This document shows, one piece after another, positions 9,191-17,666 of a stretch of 64,000 bases of DNA. Origin of the DNA: Caulobacteraceae bacterium (GTDB lineage Bacteria > Pseudomonadota > Alphaproteobacteria > Caulobacterales > Caulobacteraceae); NCBI GenBank assembly GCA_027487945.1, contig JAIYCQ010000015.1:59388-123387 (forward strand), given 5' to 3'. The number at the start of each line of letters is the position of its first letter. Position 1 is the stretch's first letter. Below the pieces are notes generated by a model that worked only from the letters and a program-made list of their open reading frames with translations, did not search any database and was not told the DNA's origin. The position numbers and the translations under genes are program-made.

Positions 9191-10071
9191 CGGGACACCG
9201 TTACCTGGCTGGCCTGGCCGGCCCTGACGACGCGTATGGTTTCGCCCTCTTCGGGGCCGCTTGAGGCGACCGCCCCGCGCGTCGTCGGCGCGCCGGCGTC
9301 GGCGTAGGAGCGTAGCGCCAGGGTCAGGGCGCCGCCCGCCTTGGCCCGGGTCTGGGCCCCGGCGACCAGTTCGGTATCGGCGGCGGACACTTCCAGGGTA
9401 GCGACGGCCCCGACCATGGTCTGGGCGTCCTTGCTGGGCTGTGCGGTCTGGTCGATGGCCAGGATCTTGACGTTCCGCAGAACGGTTTCGGTCAGAACGC
9501 CCTTCTCGTCGTCGGTCGCGCTGACGATCAGGTCGACCCGGTCGCCGGGCAGGATGAAGCCGCCGGCGGCGGTGTCGACGGTCACGCCCACGCTCATCGC
9601 CCGCATGCCGGGGGCCAGGACGATGGCCATGAAGTTGCCCTCGCCGGTCTTGACGATCTTGCGGGCCACGATCGGCTCGCCGCTGACGAAAGGCTCGCGG
9701 ACGACGGCGCCGTCGAGAGCCCGGATGGCAGCGTCGCCGAACAGGCCGCCGGCCGTGGCGGCGGCGTCCTTGGCAGCGCCCGCGGCGCCGGTCTGCTTGA
9801 CCTGCGGCGGCGCGCCATCGGTGGTGAAGCTGGCGCTGAGCCCTTCGGCGGGCCAGTCCTGCCAGCCCAGATCGGTCGGAGAAAGCCGGGCTCCCGTCGG
9901 AAGATCGCGCTTGGCGACCAGCACCCGCACCGTCGGTCCGCCGGTCGCGACCGGCGCGGCCGCGGCGGTCGAGGGGGCGGCCTTGGGCGCGAAGGCGCCG
10001 CGCACCACGAACGCCAGCGCTATGGCGGCGACGGCGGCGATCACCAGGATGAGGAGACGGACGGCGCTCAT
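9187..10071 (-). CDS. cpaB: Pilus assembly protein CpaB/RcpC (SAF domain)
   Basis: A 294-residue protein with an N-terminal membrane anchor (about 5-28) and a periplasmic SAF domain (VLVAKRDLPTGARLSPTDLGW, about 50-75), followed by the RcpC/CpaB core with GMRAMSVGV and FILPGDRVDLIVS. The family lines the Flp pilus channel and interacts with the secretin. It overlaps cpaC by four bases. The 144-bp stretch between it and cpaA is the longest gap inside the cluster after that of pilA, so an internal promoter is possible. Confidence 0.93.
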   Translation of the reverse strand: MSAVRLLILVIAAVAAIALAFVVRGAFAPKAAPSTAAAAPVATGGPTVRVLVAKRDLPTGARLSPTDLGWQDWPAEGLSASFTTDGAPPQVKQTGAAGAAKDAAATAGGLFGDAAIRALDGAVVREPFVSGEPIVARKIVKTGEGNFMAIVLAPGMRAMSVGVTVDTAAGGFILPGDRVDLIVSATDDEKGVLTETVLRNVKILAIDQTAQPSKDAQTMVGAVATLEVSAADTELVAGAQTRAKAGGALTLALRSYADAGAPTTRGAVASSGPEEGETIRVVRAGQASQVTVSR

Positions 10072-10215
10072 AAGGTCGGACTGACCCCGGAAGGGACTAA
10101 GGAACTCTGGAGCGTCCAGCCGATCGGGCTCGGACGCGGGGGCGATTCGTCGCCGGCCCTTCTGGCGGCGTCCTACCTTCGGGCGCGCATGGTTAACGGC
10201 TGCCTAAGCCTGCCG

Positions 10216-10737
10216 TCAGGACAGGCCCGGAAACAGCTGCGCCGGCAGGCTGGCCGGAAAGGCGACGAGGGCGCCGACCGCAATGGCCACGCCGTAGGGC
10301 ACGTTCTCGCCGGGGGTCGCCAGGCGACCGATCCAGCCGCGCAGGCCCATGGTGACCGGGCGCACCCAGGTCGAGCGCATGATGAGCAGCGAGACGGCGA
10401 GGGCGCCGCCGGCAACAGCGGTTACGGCGAGGAAGGGCAGCAGCGCCGACCAGCCCAGCCACAGGGCCGCGGCGGCGAACAGCTTGGCGTCACCGCCGCC
10501 GATCCAGCCGGCCGCGAACATGCCCATCCCCACGATCAGCGCGCCGAACCCGACGGCGACCGCCAGTCCGATCTGTGTCAGCGAGGCGCCGAGCAGCAGG
10601 GCGGTCGGGAAGAACAGCGCGATGAGCGCCAGCGAGATCCAGTTGGGAATGGTGAAGCTTGTCGCGTCCCGCATCGCGGCGATGATCGCCAGGGCGGGGA
10701 AGGCGACGAGAAGCAGGAACTGGATCAGCGGAAGCAT
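10216..10737 (-). CDS. cpaA: Flp prepilin peptidase CpaA (TadV-like)
   Basis: A 173-residue polytopic aspartic protease that cleaves the leader of Flp prepilins at the inner membrane. The two catalytic aspartates expected in the A24 family sit in RDATSFTIPNW (near residue 22) and in GGGDAKLFAA (near 84). About six hydrophobic segments are visible. ATG at 10737 is preferred over the more upstream in-frame codon at 10812 because translation from it begins directly with the first membrane segment. It lies downstream of pilA, separated by a strong hairpin. Confidence 0.93.
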   Translation of the reverse strand: MLPLIQFLLLVAFPALAIIAAMRDATSFTIPNWISLALIALFFPTALLLGASLTQIGLAVAVGFGALIVGMGMFAAGWIGGGDAKLFAAAALWLGWSALLPFLAVTAVAGGALAVSLLIMRSTWVRPVTMGLRGWIGRLATPGENVPYGVAIAVGALVAFPASLPAQLFPGLS

Positions 10738-10833
10738 GGGACGCCCGGGGCCTTCGGTGAGCGGGAAGAGTGCATGCGCAGCGGTGAACCGATCATTGAC
10801 GCCGGGCCGCACGCGGGGATCCGGACAGCAGAA

Positions 10834-10857
10834 GGGCCGCGGATTGCTCCGCGGCCC
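10834..10857 (-). terminator. Hairpin between pilA and cpaA
   Basis: A perfect 10-bp stem (GGGCCGCGGA / TCCGCGGCCC) with a 4-base loop lies 26 bp past the pilA stop. On the pilA strand the stem is followed only by TTC rather than a clean U-run, so it is either a weak terminator or an mRNA-stabilising and attenuating hairpin. Such an element would let pilin be made in large excess over the cpa genes behind it. Confidence 0.6.
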
Positions 10858-10882
10858 CCTGTTTTCCGAAGCGAACGCCGTA

Positions 10883-11056
10883 TTAGGTGGCGGGCGTCAG
10901 TCCGGTGTTGATGCTGCCGAAGGCCGAATTGAGCTTGCCGCCGAGGGTCGAGACGGCGGTGATGATAACCACCGCGATCAGGGCGACGATCAGGCCGTAT
11001 TCGATGGCCGTGGCGCCGGATTCATCCTTGGCGAAGCGCGTCATAAACTTGGTCAT
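10883..11056 (-). CDS. pilA: Flp/Fap type IVb major pilin PilA
   Basis: A 57-residue prepilin, the structural subunit of the Tad pilus. The sequence starts MTKFMTRFAKDESGATAIEY and continues GLIVALIAVVIITAVSTLGG. The glycine before ATAIEYGLI is the expected processing site of CpaA, with the Glu and Tyr of the Flp motif present, giving a mature pilin of about 43 residues. A strong GAGGAG ribosome site lies at 11065-11070. It is the first gene of the leftward cpa cluster, preceded by an AT-rich intergenic region with possible CtrA and CcrM sites. Confidence 0.95.
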   Translation of the reverse strand: MTKFMTRFAKDESGATAIEYGLIVALIAVVIITAVSTLGGKLNSAFGSINTGLTPAT

Positions 11057-11149
11057 TGCTTGATCTCCTCATTAGCAAGCTGGCGGTTGCGGGTCCAAGC
11101 CGCTTGGCCTGCCTGCCCCCGAAAACAAGGCCACCTTCGCAGGATGCAT

Positions 11150-11164
11150 TTAATGGCCAGTAAA
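11150..11164 (-). promoter_or_regulatory. Possible CtrA box upstream of pilA
   Basis: Read on the pilA strand the sequence is TTTA-N7-TTAA, one mismatch from the CtrA full site TTAA-N7-TTAA. It lies about 95 bp upstream of the pilA start, inside an AT-rich stretch unlike the rest of the window. A further TTAACC half-site is at 11223-11228. In Caulobacter crescentus pilA is CtrA-activated, so the placement is plausible, but the match is imperfect. Confidence 0.4.
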
Positions 11165-11249
11165 CAGCAGAAGTTGGCCAAACAATTTTCTATGGTTTAC
11201 TTGGATTTACTATTACGATCGCTTAACCACGCGCTCCAAAAGGGGTCGG

Positions 11250-11321
11250 GAGTCTCTATAAGAATCACGCCCGCCCGCGCGTGAGTCATTTTCAGCCTTT
11301 GTTGACCATTCGGGCCGAGTC
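11250..11321. promoter_or_regulatory. Cluster of four GANTC (CcrM) methylation sites
   Basis: GAGTC at 11250, GAATC at 11262, GAGTC at 11283 and GAGTC at 11317 fall within 72 bp of the pilA / accessory pilus intergenic region. GANTC is the recognition site of the cell-cycle methylase CcrM. The cluster sits just before the start of the rightward accessory pilus gene at 11353. Confidence 0.55.
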
Positions 11322-11352
11322 TCCGGGCAGAATTCGCGACCCGGAAAATCCC

Positions 11353-11811
11353 ATGCGCCGCATCCTGAGCCTCGCTGTCGCCCTTGCGACCCTCGCTGTC
11401 GCCGCGCCGGCGATGGCCCAGAGCCTGCCGATCCGCATCGACCAGGCCGCCCGACTGGGGCTGTCCGGGACCGCGCGGGACGTGATCATCGGCAATCCCG
11501 CCGTCGCGGACGTGACCGTGATCGACGGTCGCAACCTGATCGTGACCGGCAAGGGGTACGGCGTCACCAACCTGCTGGTCCTGGACGGCCGCGGGCGCAC
11601 CATCCTGGATCGCCAGATCATCGTCTCGGCGTCAGACGACGGCCGGGTGACGATGTACCGCGGCGCCGGCCTGTACAACTACTCCTGCTCCCCCCGTTGC
11701 GAGCGCACGCCGATGCCGGGCGAGAGCGACACCGCCTACCAGGAGTCCTCGGGCCCCTACACCTCGGCCGCCGCCCGGGCGACCGGCGCGGCCCGGCCGC
11801 AGGGCGAGTAA
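11353..11811 (+). CDS. Stand-alone pilus assembly N-terminal (secretin N) domain protein
   Basis: A 152-residue exported protein with a signal peptide (LAVALATLAVAAPAMAQS, cleavage near residue 23) and a domain closely like the N-terminal part of CpaC: compare GTARDVIIGNPAVADVTVID here with the VDVRDILITNPAVADAVL region of CpaC. No secretin pore domain follows. It probably packs against the secretin or the CpaB/CpaD complex in the periplasm (inference); Caulobacter pilus loci carry comparable accessory genes. ATG at 11353 is preferred to the upstream GTG at 11281 because it begins directly with the signal peptide. It is divergent from pilA. Confidence 0.82.
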   Translation: MRRILSLAVALATLAVAAPAMAQSLPIRIDQAARLGLSGTARDVIIGNPAVADVTVIDGRNLIVTGKGYGVTNLLVLDGRGRTILDRQIIVSASDDGRVTMYRGAGLYNYSCSPRCERTPMPGESDTAYQESSGPYTSAAARATGAARPQGE

Positions 11812-11871
11812 ACCGCCGGTTAGGGACGGCGCGCTATCCTGACCGCAATCCGGTTGGGAAGGCATGCGCCC

Positions 11872-12417
11872 ATGGCCCTCAAGGCCCTCAGATCCAGATC
11901 GTTCGCTCGCCGCTTCGTGGCCGCCCGCCGCGGTGCGACAGCGGTCGAGTTCGCGATGGTGGCGACACCGTTCCTGGCCCTGATGTTTGGCGTGCTCGAG
12001 CTGGGCCTGGTCTTCATGGTGTCGACAACCCTGGACAACGCCACCGAGGCGGCGGCCCGGACAATCCGCACCGGCCAGCTCCAGACGGGCGGCGGCGGCG
12101 CCAACACCTTCAAGACCGCCGTCTGCAACAATATGACCTGGCTGGGGTCGAGCTGCTCCGACAAATTGACCGTGGACGTCCGCACGTTTCCGAAGTTCGC
12201 CGACGTTGTCATGACGGACCCCGTCACCGACGGGGCGATCGATGCCGCCAAGACCAACTTCACCCCGGGCGGCGGCGAGGACATCGTCGTGGTGCGGGCC
12301 TACTACGAATGGACCCTGATCACGCCGATGCTGAACGCCGGCCTCGCCAACCTCGGGGGCACCAAGCGGCTGGTCTATTCGACCGTGACCTTCCGCAACG
12401 AGCCGTACGACTCATGA
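11872..12417 (+). CDS. TadE-like minor pilin (pseudopilin)
   Basis: A 181-residue TadE/TadG-family protein. The N-terminal charged stretch is followed by RRGATAVEFAMVATPFLALM, the TadE hallmark in which Gly-Ala-Thr-Ala-Val-Glu-Phe resembles the pilin processing motif, and one membrane helix (about 25-47). The rest is a small periplasmic domain with two cysteines (CNNM and SSCSDK) that may form a disulfide. A GGAAGG ribosome site lies 9 bases before ATG 11872. It overlaps the next TadE-like gene by ATGA. Confidence 0.88.
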   Translation: MALKALRSRSFARRFVAARRGATAVEFAMVATPFLALMFGVLELGLVFMVSTTLDNATEAAARTIRTGQLQTGGGGANTFKTAVCNNMTWLGSSCSDKLTVDVRTFPKFADVVMTDPVTDGAIDAAKTNFTPGGGEDIVVVRAYYEWTLITPMLNAGLANLGGTKRLVYSTVTFRNEPYDS

Positions 12418-12944
12418 TCACCCTGCTCAATCGCCTCGGCCGCGACCGTCGCGGCGTCTCGGCCGTCGAGTTCGCGCTGATCGCGCCGGCGATGATCGCC
12501 TTCTATTTCGGTCTGGCGGAGATCACCCAGGCCCTGCTGGCCGAGCGCCGCGCCGGCCACGCAGCCTCGGCGATCGGCGACCTGGTCGCGCAGTCTTCGA
12601 CCATCTCGAGCACCGAGATCACCGACATCTTCCAGATCGCCACAACGATCATGCAGCCCTATCCGACCAATACGCTGCAGATGCGGGTGACCAGCGTGAA
12701 GGCCAACGCTGCCGGCGCCACGACGGTAGCCTGGAGCAGCGGCTCGGGCATGACCGCCTATGCCGTCGGCGCCTCTCTGGCCGTGCCGTCCGGCGTCATC
12801 GCCGCCAACCAGAGCGTCATCGTGTCGGAGGTGGCCTACGCCTACGACTCTCCGGTCAACTTCTTCATGCCCGACGCGGTGACCTTCAACCGCAAGTTCT
12901 ACCTGCGGCCACGCAAGTCGGACGAGGTCGCCAAGAGCAACTAG
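12414..12944 (+). CDS. Second TadE-like minor pilin
   Basis: A 176-residue TadE-family protein starting MITLLNRLGRDRRGVSAVEF, with the processing-like motif RRGVSAVEFALI and one membrane helix at about 18-42, then a periplasmic domain without cysteines. Its ATG overlaps the stop of the preceding TadE-like gene (ATGA at 12414), so the two are translationally coupled and probably work as a pseudopilin pair at the base or tip of the pilus. Its stop overlaps the pabC stop on the opposite strand. Confidence 0.88.
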   Translation: MITLLNRLGRDRRGVSAVEFALIAPAMIAFYFGLAEITQALLAERRAGHAASAIGDLVAQSSTISSTEITDIFQIATTIMQPYPTNTLQMRVTSVKANAAGATTVAWSSGSGMTAYAVGASLAVPSGVIAANQSVIVSEVAYAYDSPVNFFMPDAVTFNRKFYLRPRKSDEVAKSN

Positions 12945-13711
12945 GACACTTCCGACAGGCGCTCCGCCAGGTCCCGCACGACCGGCAGGGTCGGCAGATC
13001 CACCCCATCCAGGGACGACACCGGCCTGACGCCGATCAGGCTGTTGGTCAGGAAGACCGCCTCCGCCTCGGTCAGGGCGCTGGGCGGGAAGCTGCCTTCG
13101 CGCGGAGACAGGTTGAACTCCCCGGCCACCAGCAGGACCTGCCGGCGCATTACCCCGTCCAGCACGCCGCACTCCAGCGACGGCGTGAACAGCCGCCCCT
13201 CCTTGATCCAGAAGAGGTTCGCCGCCGCCGCGCAGGCCAGGTCGCCGCCGGTGTTCAGCATCAGCGCCTCCGCCGGCTCGGCCTCGCGGCGGGCCATGAC
13301 GTTGTCGAGATAGGACAGCGTCTTCATCCGCGACCCGGGCGAGGTCGGGTTGCGTCGGATGGCGCTGGTCCGCAGGCCGATGGCGCCCTCGGGGCGGACA
13401 TGCCGGCTGGTGGCGGCGAAGACGTGCGGCTCGATGAGGTCGGGCCGGTCAAGTCCGCGACCGCCCGAGCCGGCGGTCAGGGTCAGCCGCACCGCGAAAC
13501 GTCCGCTGGTGGCGCCGGTGTCGCCCAACGCCAGCTCGCACAGCCGCCGGGCGGCGTCCGCGTCGGGCTGGTTGAGGCCCAGCTCCCAGCAGGCCCGGCG
13601 CATGCGGGCGATATGGGCGTCGAACAGGATCAGCTCGCCGTCGATGGCGAGGATGGTCTCGAACACCCCGTCGCCCAGCAGCAGCCCGCGATCGTCCAGC
13701 GGCATGGTCAT
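12941..13711 (-). CDS. pabC: Aminodeoxychorismate lyase (class IV aminotransferase fold)
   Basis: A 256-residue PLP enzyme that releases pyruvate from 4-amino-4-deoxychorismate to give p-aminobenzoate for folate. The PLP lysine is K130 in MKTLSYLDNV, and LLLGDGVFETI and FLTNSLIGVRPV are typical class IV landmarks. It starts 4 bp after pabB ends on the same strand, which favours PabC over branched-chain or D-amino acid transaminases of the same fold. pabA is not in the window. Confidence 0.88.
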   Translation of the reverse strand: MTMPLDDRGLLLGDGVFETILAIDGELILFDAHIARMRRACWELGLNQPDADAARRLCELALGDTGATSGRFAVRLTLTAGSGGRGLDRPDLIEPHVFAATSRHVRPEGAIGLRTSAIRRNPTSPGSRMKTLSYLDNVMARREAEPAEALMLNTGGDLACAAAANLFWIKEGRLFTPSLECGVLDGVMRRQVLLVAGEFNLSPREGSFPPSALTEAEAVFLTNSLIGVRPVSSLDGVDLPTLPVVRDLAERLSEVS

Positions 13712-13715
13712 CGGG

Positions 13716-15041
13716 TCACTCCATGGTCAGGGCGCGGAGCAGGGCCGCGATCTTGGCTTCAGTTTCGAGCCGTTCGGCCCGCGGGTCGCTGTCGGCGACG
13801 ATGCCGGCCCCGGCCCGGGCCTCGAATCGCCAGCCCTCGCCGTCCTCGACAAGGCCGAGGGTCCTGATCAACACGCTGGAGTCAAAGGCGCCGTCGGGCC
13901 CGGCCCAGAACAGCGCCCCGCAATAGGGGCCGCGCGGGGGCTCCAGACGGGCGATGGTCTTCATGGCCTGCACCTTCGGGGCGCCGGTCACAGAGCCCGG
14001 CGGGAAGGCTGCTTCCAGCAGGTCGGCGGCCGTCATGCCCGGCGCCAGAACGCCGCGCACCGTTGAGACCAGATGGTGGACATTGGCGAAGCTCTCGACC
14101 CGGAACAGCTCCGGCGTCGTCACCGCGCCGGGCGAGCAGACGCGCGACAGGTCGTTGCGCATCAGGTCGACGATCATCAGGTTCTCGGCCCGATCCTTCT
14201 CGCTGGCGACCAGCTCTGCGGCCAGGGCGGCGTCGGCGGCCGGCGTGGCGCCGCGCGGACGGGTGCCCTTGATCGGTCGGGTCTCGACGGTCAGGGACCG
14301 CCCGGCGCCGACGCTTACGAAACGCTCGGGCGAATTGGAGACCAGCGCCCGGCCCGGAGTGCGCAGATAGCCGGCGAACGGCGCGGCGCTCTGGCCGACC
14401 AGCCGGGCGACGAGATCGAACGGTCTGGCGCCCGCGGCCAGCCGCCCTGTCCACAGACGGGCGATGTTGGCCTGGAAGTACTCTCCGGCGTGGATGCGGC
14501 TGACGACGTCGGCGACGGCGGCCTCGTAGGCGTCTGGCGGTGAGGCCTCGAGGTCCGTGGCCAGCCGGCCGGTCTTCGCCGCACGGCCCGGCGCCTCCAG
14601 CCAGGACGCCGCCGCCGCCGCCTGGTCCGGCGTCTGGCCCATGGCCAGCACCCGGCGTCGGTCGTGGTCAAAGGCCAGCAGGGCAGGGTAGCGCCCGACC
14701 AGCAGGTCCGGCCAGTCGGTATGGCGCGCCAGACCGAGGCGCTCGATCCGGTCGCCCAGTTCGTAGGCGGCCAGGCCCGCCAGCCCGCCCTGGAAGGGCG
14801 GCCCCTCCGGGTGGGTGTCGCGCGGCGGCCCCAGCAGCGTCCGGATCAGGTCGAAGGCCTCGCGCGGGTCGCCGGCCGCAAGGCTCAGCGTCGCATCGGG
14901 GTCTCGGAGCAGATAGGACCAGCGGGCATTGTCGCCGGACCCGCCTGACAGGAAGGCGCAGGTCCAAGGATCATCGGCGAAGGCCGACAGCACCGCCTCC
15001 GGCTGTCGCCAGGGTCGCTCCAGAAGGGTCGCCGCTTGCAT
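13716..15041 (-). CDS. pabB: Aminodeoxychorismate synthase component I
   Basis: A 441-residue chorismate-binding enzyme of the PabB/TrpE family that aminates chorismate at C4 with ammonia from PabA. The signature ETRPIKGTRPRG and the C-terminal GSVTGAPKVQAMK and GAGIVADSDP motifs are all present. The neighbouring pabC favours PabB over anthranilate synthase TrpE. The frame is open far upstream, but ATG 15041 starts the conserved protein (MQAATLLERPW); upstream sequence in this frame belongs to the antisense of the MFS gene. Confidence 0.9.
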   Translation of the reverse strand: MQAATLLERPWRQPEAVLSAFADDPWTCAFLSGGSGDNARWSYLLRDPDATLSLAAGDPREAFDLIRTLLGPPRDTHPEGPPFQGGLAGLAAYELGDRIERLGLARHTDWPDLLVGRYPALLAFDHDRRRVLAMGQTPDQAAAAASWLEAPGRAAKTGRLATDLEASPPDAYEAAVADVVSRIHAGEYFQANIARLWTGRLAAGARPFDLVARLVGQSAAPFAGYLRTPGRALVSNSPERFVSVGAGRSLTVETRPIKGTRPRGATPAADAALAAELVASEKDRAENLMIVDLMRNDLSRVCSPGAVTTPELFRVESFANVHHLVSTVRGVLAPGMTAADLLEAAFPPGSVTGAPKVQAMKTIARLEPPRGPYCGALFWAGPDGAFDSSVLIRTLGLVEDGEGWRFEARAGAGIVADSDPRAERLETEAKIAALLRALTME

Positions 15042-15082
15042 GGGGCGGGAGATAGCGCCCCCGGCCCCGGTCGGCAAACGGG

Positions 15083-16633
15083 TCAGTCGACCGTCTTGCC
15101 CCCGCCCTTGACGAACATCATGCCGACCAGACCCAGCAGCAGCAGGGCCGCGATCGGAATGAAGCCGCCGGCCTGGCTCTGGGTGATGGCGGTGAACAGG
15201 CCCACCAGCAAGGATCCGATCCAGACGGTGATCGATCCCGACAGGGCGTACATCCCGAAGAAGGCGGGCAGCTTCTCGGCCGGCACCAGCCGCGTCAGCA
15301 GCGTGCGGCTCGAGGCGTAGTGGGCGGTCACGAAGATCGCCACGCCGAAGCCGATGAGGAGGTAGAGCACCTCCGGCAAGGTGCGGAACATCGGCCCGTC
15401 CCACAGGGGCGGATGGGCGGCGGCGTCGTAGGGCCAGAAATAGAGGATCCTGTCGCGGCCCATGCCCAGCCAGGCGATCAGACAGACCAGGGCGGCGCTT
15501 ATCTCGAACCGGACCGCATTGCGGGGGCCCATCAGACCGTCGAAGACGGCGCCCGCGAAGCCGCCGGCCACCGCGAACAGGCTGAGGAGGATGCCGTAGG
15601 CCAGCATCTCCATGATCTGCCATTGCATGACCCCGGCCGTGTAGATGCCCGAGAAGATCAGCAGCGCGGTCATGCCGTCGTTGAACAGCATGCGGGCGCT
15701 AAGATAGATCACCGCGTCCTTCTCCGTGACCAGAACGCCCAGCGTCTCGCGCAGGCGCGCCGGCCCCTTGATCGCCGCCGAGAGGATCGACCAGACCACG
15801 CCGCCCAGCTGGGCGCCGGCCTCCCTGAGCGCCGTCACGAAGCTCATTCCCGTCTTCGGGGCGTCGGGGGTGAACAGGAACAGCGGGACCGCGAACAGCA
15901 CCAGCAGCACCGCGGCGATCGGCGCGACGATGCGCGAGGTCTCGGCCTGGCTCGGGTCCAGCCCGAACAGCGGCTGATCGGGCACCATCGGCCAGTCGGC
16001 GACGGCCGGATTGCCGGGCAGCGCAAACGCCAGCAGGCAGAAGGTGAGCGTGATGACCGAAAAGAAGTTCCCCGCCGACAACGCCAGGCCCGAGGCCTGG
16101 GGCGCATGCCGGTGACCCGCCGCGCCGATCAGCATCGAATTGTGGATCACCTCGCAGTAGGCGAACAGCACGCCGATGATCCCGAACAGCCACAGGCCGG
16201 CCATCACTGACAGCCCCTCGCCGCCGGGCCGGGAGAACCAAAGGGCGAAGATCATCGGCGCCATGGCGGCGACAATCGCCAGCATCAGCGGCTTGCGAGA
16301 ACCGTAGCGGTCGATGGCCGCGCCCAGCACCGGGGCGGTGAAGGCGATGAGGATGCTGTTGAGAGTGCTGACCGCGGCGATCATCGCCTGGCCCTTCACC
16401 GGATCGCCGACCACGGCGGTCGTGAAGTAGGGGGCGAAGATGTAGATGGTGATCAGGATCACATAGGGGTCGCGCCCGCCCTGGAAGAGCGACCAGCTCC
16501 AGCCGCCCAGCGACAGCCGGCCGGCCGCGGGCGGGGCCGCCGCCGCGCCGCCGGCCGGCTCGATCCCGTCGGGCAGCACCTCGCCCAGCACGGCCAGATC
16601 ATGTTCGGCGTCGCCCGGCCTGTGCTCGGTCAT
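15083..16633 (-). CDS. MFS transporter of the UMF1/Atg22 type
   Basis: A 516-residue inner-membrane transporter with about twelve hydrophobic segments. After an Ala/Pro-rich cytoplasmic tail (1-40) comes WSLFQGGRDPYVILITIYIF, the usual start of Atg22-like permeases, and LGAAIDRYGSRKP is the loop 2-3 motif of the major facilitator superfamily. Yeast Atg22 effluxes amino acids from the vacuole; the bacterial substrate is unknown. It stands alone on the minus strand between pabB and the phosphatase gene, with a 109-bp upstream region. Confidence 0.85.
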   Translation of the reverse strand: MTEHRPGDAEHDLAVLGEVLPDGIEPAGGAAAAPPAAGRLSLGGWSWSLFQGGRDPYVILITIYIFAPYFTTAVVGDPVKGQAMIAAVSTLNSILIAFTAPVLGAAIDRYGSRKPLMLAIVAAMAPMIFALWFSRPGGEGLSVMAGLWLFGIIGVLFAYCEVIHNSMLIGAAGHRHAPQASGLALSAGNFFSVITLTFCLLAFALPGNPAVADWPMVPDQPLFGLDPSQAETSRIVAPIAAVLLVLFAVPLFLFTPDAPKTGMSFVTALREAGAQLGGVVWSILSAAIKGPARLRETLGVLVTEKDAVIYLSARMLFNDGMTALLIFSGIYTAGVMQWQIMEMLAYGILLSLFAVAGGFAGAVFDGLMGPRNAVRFEISAALVCLIAWLGMGRDRILYFWPYDAAAHPPLWDGPMFRTLPEVLYLLIGFGVAIFVTAHYASSRTLLTRLVPAEKLPAFFGMYALSGSITVWIGSLLVGLFTAITQSQAGGFIPIAALLLLGLVGMMFVKGGGKTVD

Positions 16634-16742
16634 ACCGCAGTCGTCCTTCCCTGGAGCGGGCCGTCATTCCGCAGCCCTTGCCGCCACGGTGGACGGCAAA
16701 CGCGCGTTTGTCACGGGCGCCCATAGGGAAGGACGGGGAGGG

Positions 16743-17516
16743 CTACTCCAGGATGCGCGCCTCGATGGCCGCCCGGGTCTTGCTGTCCACGCCCAGCACC
16801 GTCTCGAGATAGTGGTCGATCGACGGATGGGCGTCATGGATCGCCGCGAAGGCGGTCTCCAGATAGTGCAGCTCGACGCCCAGGGCGGTGACCAGTGCGT
16901 CGTCGGTCGCCTCGCGACCGGTCATCTCGAGGATCGCCTGCCGCATCATCGGCACCCGGCGCTCGAAGCGCACCGGATCATTGGTCAGCAGGAAGTCGGC
17001 GAAGATGTCGTCCTCATGGACCCCGGCGATGTGATGGGTCAGGGCCGCCAGGATGCCCGTGCGGTCCTTGCCGGCCGCGCAGTGGATGAGCGTCGCCCCC
17101 CCGGTATGGCCGAGGCGCTGGAAGTAGCGGCTGTAGAGGTCGACGTGCCGGCCGACGAACGGCGCCTCGCGGTAGTAGTCGACCATGTAGTCGGTGAAGG
17201 CGTTCGCCGTCAGGTCCGACCCGGCGATGAACCGGTGCCAGGGGTCGTCGTGGACGTCGCCCTCGTCGTTCTCGATCAGCTCGGCGGCAAACCCGTTCCA
17301 GCGCCGGCTGGGACTGCGGGTGCGCTCGTTGGGCCGGCGCAGGTCGACGATCAGGCTGAGGCCCAGGGCGCCCAGCGCCTCCAGGTCGGCGTCGGTCGCG
17401 TCGGCCTGGTGGGCGGCGCGATAGAGCACCCCCTTGCGGATCCGACGCTCGCCGGCGCCGTAGTCGCCGAAGTCGCGGAAATTCTCGATCGATTCAAACG
17501 GCAGTTTGCGTGTCAT
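16743..17516 (-). CDS. Tyrosine-protein phosphatase (Y_phosphatase3 family)
   Basis: A 257-residue cysteine phosphatase with the P-loop HCAAGKDRTG, nucleophile C146 and R152, and the usual opening NFRDFGDY and YRAAHQA. The CxxxKDRTG variant occurs in bacterial phosphatases such as LipA/Mptp-like enzymes that act on phosphotyrosine and often on phosphoinositides. No signal peptide is seen, so a cytoplasmic location is expected. ATG 17516 starts the family's opening segment. It is divergent from the ABC transporter genes. Confidence 0.88.
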   Translation of the reverse strand: MTRKLPFESIENFRDFGDYGAGERRIRKGVLYRAAHQADATDADLEALGALGLSLIVDLRRPNERTRSPSRRWNGFAAELIENDEGDVHDDPWHRFIAGSDLTANAFTDYMVDYYREAPFVGRHVDLYSRYFQRLGHTGGATLIHCAAGKDRTGILAALTHHIAGVHEDDIFADFLLTNDPVRFERRVPMMRQAILEMTGREATDDALVTALGVELHYLETAFAAIHDAHPSIDHYLETVLGVDSKTRAAIEARILE

Positions 17517-17666
17517 GAAGCGGGTTCCTAGCCGAGCCGCGCGACGAAGGCGAGACAGGGCGGCGGTCTGTGTACTTTCTTTCACTTGCCGGGCGCAGCC
17601 TTGCCCTGTCATGTCGGCGACGGGGAATGCTGGCTCAGGATATCCACTGCGGGGGCAGGTCTTGTC

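Noticed and set aside
7436..9307. Long open frame opposite cpaC and cpaB
   Set aside because: It is antisense to two well-supported pilus genes, has an arginine/aspartate-rich low-complexity translation and no start signal; long antisense frames are expected at this GC content.
10773..10812. Longer cpaA from 10812
   Set aside because: The added residues are polar and precede the first membrane helix without a ribosome site, whereas ATG 10737 starts the helix directly.
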